From: Alteromonas sp. BL110
GTDB taxonomy: Bacteria; Pseudomonadota; Gammaproteobacteria; Enterobacterales; Alteromonadaceae
Assembly: GCF_003443615.1 (NCBI RefSeq)
Contig: NZ_CP031967.1
Location: 310,001-374,000, forward strand
Length of the DNA: 64,000 nucleotides
Direction of reading: 5' to 3'
Shown here in pieces: positions 62,568-64,000 of this stretch. A model generated the notes under the pieces. That model was given only the letters and a program-made list of their open reading frames with translations. It was not told the DNA's origin and ran no database searches. A program made the translations under genes and the position numbers. The first letter of the stretch is position 1, and every line of letters begins with the position of its first letter.

Positions 62568-63749
62568 ATGTCAGACAATGCATTAGATACTGTTAGAGAG
62601 CGCATTACCGCTTTAGACAGTGAATTACTTACACTACTCTCAGAACGCAGAAAATTAACCAACGAAGTTGCTGAGACGAAAATAAAGCATCACATCCCAG
62701 TGAGAGATCAAAAGCGCGAAGAACAGCTGTTAGTTCGCCTAATAAAAGAAGGGCAAAATATCGGTTTAGACCCTCATTATGTAACACAGATCTTTCACGT
62801 TATTATCGAAGACTCTGTTTTAAACCAACAAGCTATGCTTGCAGAGCGCGCCAACCCAGGCAGCACACTGCCGTTAAACCGCGTGGCGTTTTTAGGCGAC
62901 AAAGGCTCTTACTCATATTTAGCTACGCAGAAGTATTTCTCGCGTAGACCTGGGGAATTACTTGAAATAGGCTGCCAGAGCTTTGCTGAAATCATTCACA
63001 AAGTTGAAAGTACAGAAGCTGATTACGCGGTTCTGCCTATTGAAAATACAACTTCGGGCAGTATCAATGAAGTGTACGATCAGCTGCAGCATACTCAGCT
63101 AAGTATTATTGGCGAGCTTACCCACCCTATTCGACATACATTGTTGGTGGGAACTAACACCAGTATAGATAAGATTAAAACGCTTTATGCGCATCCACAG
63201 GTGTTCACCCAATGCAGCCACTTCTTAGCAGAACTCGGTAACATTGAAGTAAAAACCATGGACAGCACAAGCTCAGCTATGTTGACAGTTAGCGAACTTC
63301 AGCGCGACGACGTAGCTGCTATTGGAAGCGAAGCTGGCGGCAATCTATACGGCCTTATGGCAATTAAGAGTAACTTAGCGAATCAAAAAGAAAACCACAG
63401 TCGCTTTATTGTTGTGGCACGCAATCCAGTGGTAGTGCCGTTACAAGTGCCAGCTAAAACAACCCTTGTAATGTCTACTATTCAAAAGCCGGGGGCTCTT
63501 GTTGAAGCGCTACTTGTGCTTCGAGAAAACAGCATTAACATGACTAAGCTTGAATCTCGCCCAATTCCGGGTAACCCTTGGGAAGAAATGTTTTACATTG
63601 ATGTGGAAGGCAACGTAGAAGACGGCCCTGTACAAAATGCCCTTGATGCTCTGCGTGGTATTACGCGCTACATCAAAGTATTGGGATGTTACCCAAGTGA
63701 GGAAATTAGCCCTACCAAAGTGGCAGCAGCAAGTGCACTGACTGACTAA
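62568..63749 (+). CDS. pheA: Bifunctional chorismate mutase / prephenate dehydratase
   Basis: A 393-residue enzyme converting chorismate to prephenate and then phenylpyruvate for phenylalanine. Domain 1 (about 5-90) is AroQ chorismate mutase (RERITALDSELLTLLSERRKL, then PVRDQKREEQLL); domain 2 (about 105-285) is prephenate dehydratase (VAFLGDKGSYSYLATQKYF, TTSGSINEVYDQL, and the Thr-containing dehydratase site); domain 3 (about 300-385) is the ACT domain for Phe feedback (KPGALVEALLVL, LESRPIPGNPWEEMFYID). The frame extends to 62502 through the attenuator, so ATG 62568 is the real start. Control is by the pheL attenuator. Confidence 0.95.
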   Translation: MSDNALDTVRERITALDSELLTLLSERRKLTNEVAETKIKHHIPVRDQKREEQLLVRLIKEGQNIGLDPHYVTQIFHVIIEDSVLNQQAMLAERANPGSTLPLNRVAFLGDKGSYSYLATQKYFSRRPGELLEIGCQSFAEIIHKVESTEADYAVLPIENTTSGSINEVYDQLQHTQLSIIGELTHPIRHTLLVGTNTSIDKIKTLYAHPQVFTQCSHFLAELGNIEVKTMDSTSSAMLTVSELQRDDVAAIGSEAGGNLYGLMAIKSNLANQKENHSRFIVVARNPVVVPLQVPAKTTLVMSTIQKPGALVEALLVLRENSINMTKLESRPIPGNPWEEMFYIDVEGNVEDGPVQNALDALRGITRYIKVLGCYPSEEISPTKVAAASALTD

Positions 63750-63756
63750 CGCGAAA

Positions 63757-63785
63757 AAGGCGAGCTCACTGGCTCGCCTTCTTAT
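63757..63785. terminator. Bidirectional terminator between pheA and tyrA
   Basis: AAGGCGAGC (63757-63765) pairs with GCTCGCCTT (63772-63780), 9 bp around TCACTG, with A run before and T-rich tail after. It ends both convergent genes. Confidence 0.85.
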
Positions 63786-63798
63786 TCATTCGTTTGGT

Positions 63799-64000
63799 TT
63801 ACTTATCTCTTAGAAGCTGACCGTCATCTGCCTTTAATAGCATTTGTTTACTATCTACCAAGCACTTCTTCGCGTAGTCTCCAAACCAAGCACCGACTCT
63901 CATAAACTGCTCGACAAACCCTTTTTTATCGCCACTCTCAAGTAATGACAATGCAATTCCAAAACGTTCGTAAAAACGGCGTAGCAGTGCAAAATTGTCG
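63799..64000 (-). CDS. tyrA: Bifunctional chorismate mutase / prephenate dehydrogenase, C-terminal part
   Basis: The last 66 codons of a minus-strand gene, open to the window edge, too short to appear as a full frame. The translation has FALLRRFYERFGIALSLLE, then FVEQFMRVGAWFGDYAKK and a tail ending QLLRDK. This closely follows the C-terminal domain of E. coli TyrA (RYYKRFGEAIELLEQGDK; FRKVEHWFGDYAQ). TyrA makes 4-hydroxyphenylpyruvate for tyrosine. Convergence with pheA, separated by a bidirectional terminator, is the standard enterobacterial-type order. The N-terminal domains lie outside the window. Confidence 0.85.
   Translation of the reverse strand, partial: DNFALLRRFYERFGIALSLLESGDKKGFVEQFMRVGAWFGDYAKKCLVDSKQMLLKADDGQLLRDK

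Overview
The window looks like core chromosome of a marine gammaproteobacterium of the Alteromonadales, most likely Alteromonas or a close relative. This is judged from protein flavour and gene order: ruvC-ruvA-ruvB, then ybgC-tolQ-tolR-tolA-tolB-pal-cpoB, tRNA-Lys genes and nadA; a glrK-qseG-glrR operon; pheL-pheA convergent with tyrA; many RND pumps, TonB/porin outer-membrane proteins and c-di-GMP enzymes. No database search was possible. I see no prophage, insertion sequence, CRISPR array or rRNA operon.

Layout. 1-2.2 kb: the end of pqiB (MCE lipid-transport tunnel) and its lipoprotein partner pqiC. 2.2-8.4 kb: a membrane diguanylate cyclase, an RND efflux adaptor/pump pair and a GNAT acetyltransferase. 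8.5-16.3 kb: a TonB siderophore receptor with a candidate Fur box, then a TetR regulator divergent from a second RND pair. 16.4-19.7 kb: a CBS protein, a YgjP-like metallopeptidase, and a quinone oxidoreductase divergent from a LysR regulator. 19.8-23.1 kb: a compact porin / short phosphate-binding-like protein / CHASE8-type diguanylate cyclase unit. 23.2-25.3 kb: two divergent putative oxygenases, one CmcJ/NvfI-like and one with a 2OG-Fe(II) signature, separated by about 400 bp that hold a perfect inverted repeat. 25.4-36.5 kb: metabolic and accessory genes (cytochrome b561, SDRs, asd, VOC protein, an OprO/P-like porin with a tandem Pho box, a PanE-like reductase, a patatin, a HAD phosphatase, a Tat-exported aldo/keto reductase).

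36.7-49.0 kb is housekeeping, nearly all on the minus strand: tRNA-Ser, nadA, three tRNA-Lys, the Tol-Pal operon with ybgC, ruvCAB, nudB and aspS. Between ybgC and ruvB lies a stand-alone plus-strand promoter-to-terminator unit, a candidate small RNA. 49.2-60.9 kb: a DUF72 protein, a GAF protein, an orphan flagellin, glrK-qseG-glrR, an EF-hand protein, a GGDEF-EAL protein, a TerB-like protein and an HsbR/HsbA-like partner-switching pair. 61-64 kb: a SUI1/YciH factor, a double-receiver protein whose first receiver has lost its phosphorylation site, the pheL leader/attenuator and pheA, and the 3' end of tyrA.

Themes are envelope integrity and export (Pqi, Tol-Pal, RND, porins), c-di-GMP and two-component signalling, and aromatic amino-acid control. 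The best candidates for something undescribed are the porin/binding-protein/cyclase unit, the divergent oxygenase pair and the 44.2-44.4 kb small RNA. Many start codons were moved downstream of the longest reading frame where a ribosome-binding site, signal peptide or family start argued for it; each entry gives the reason.
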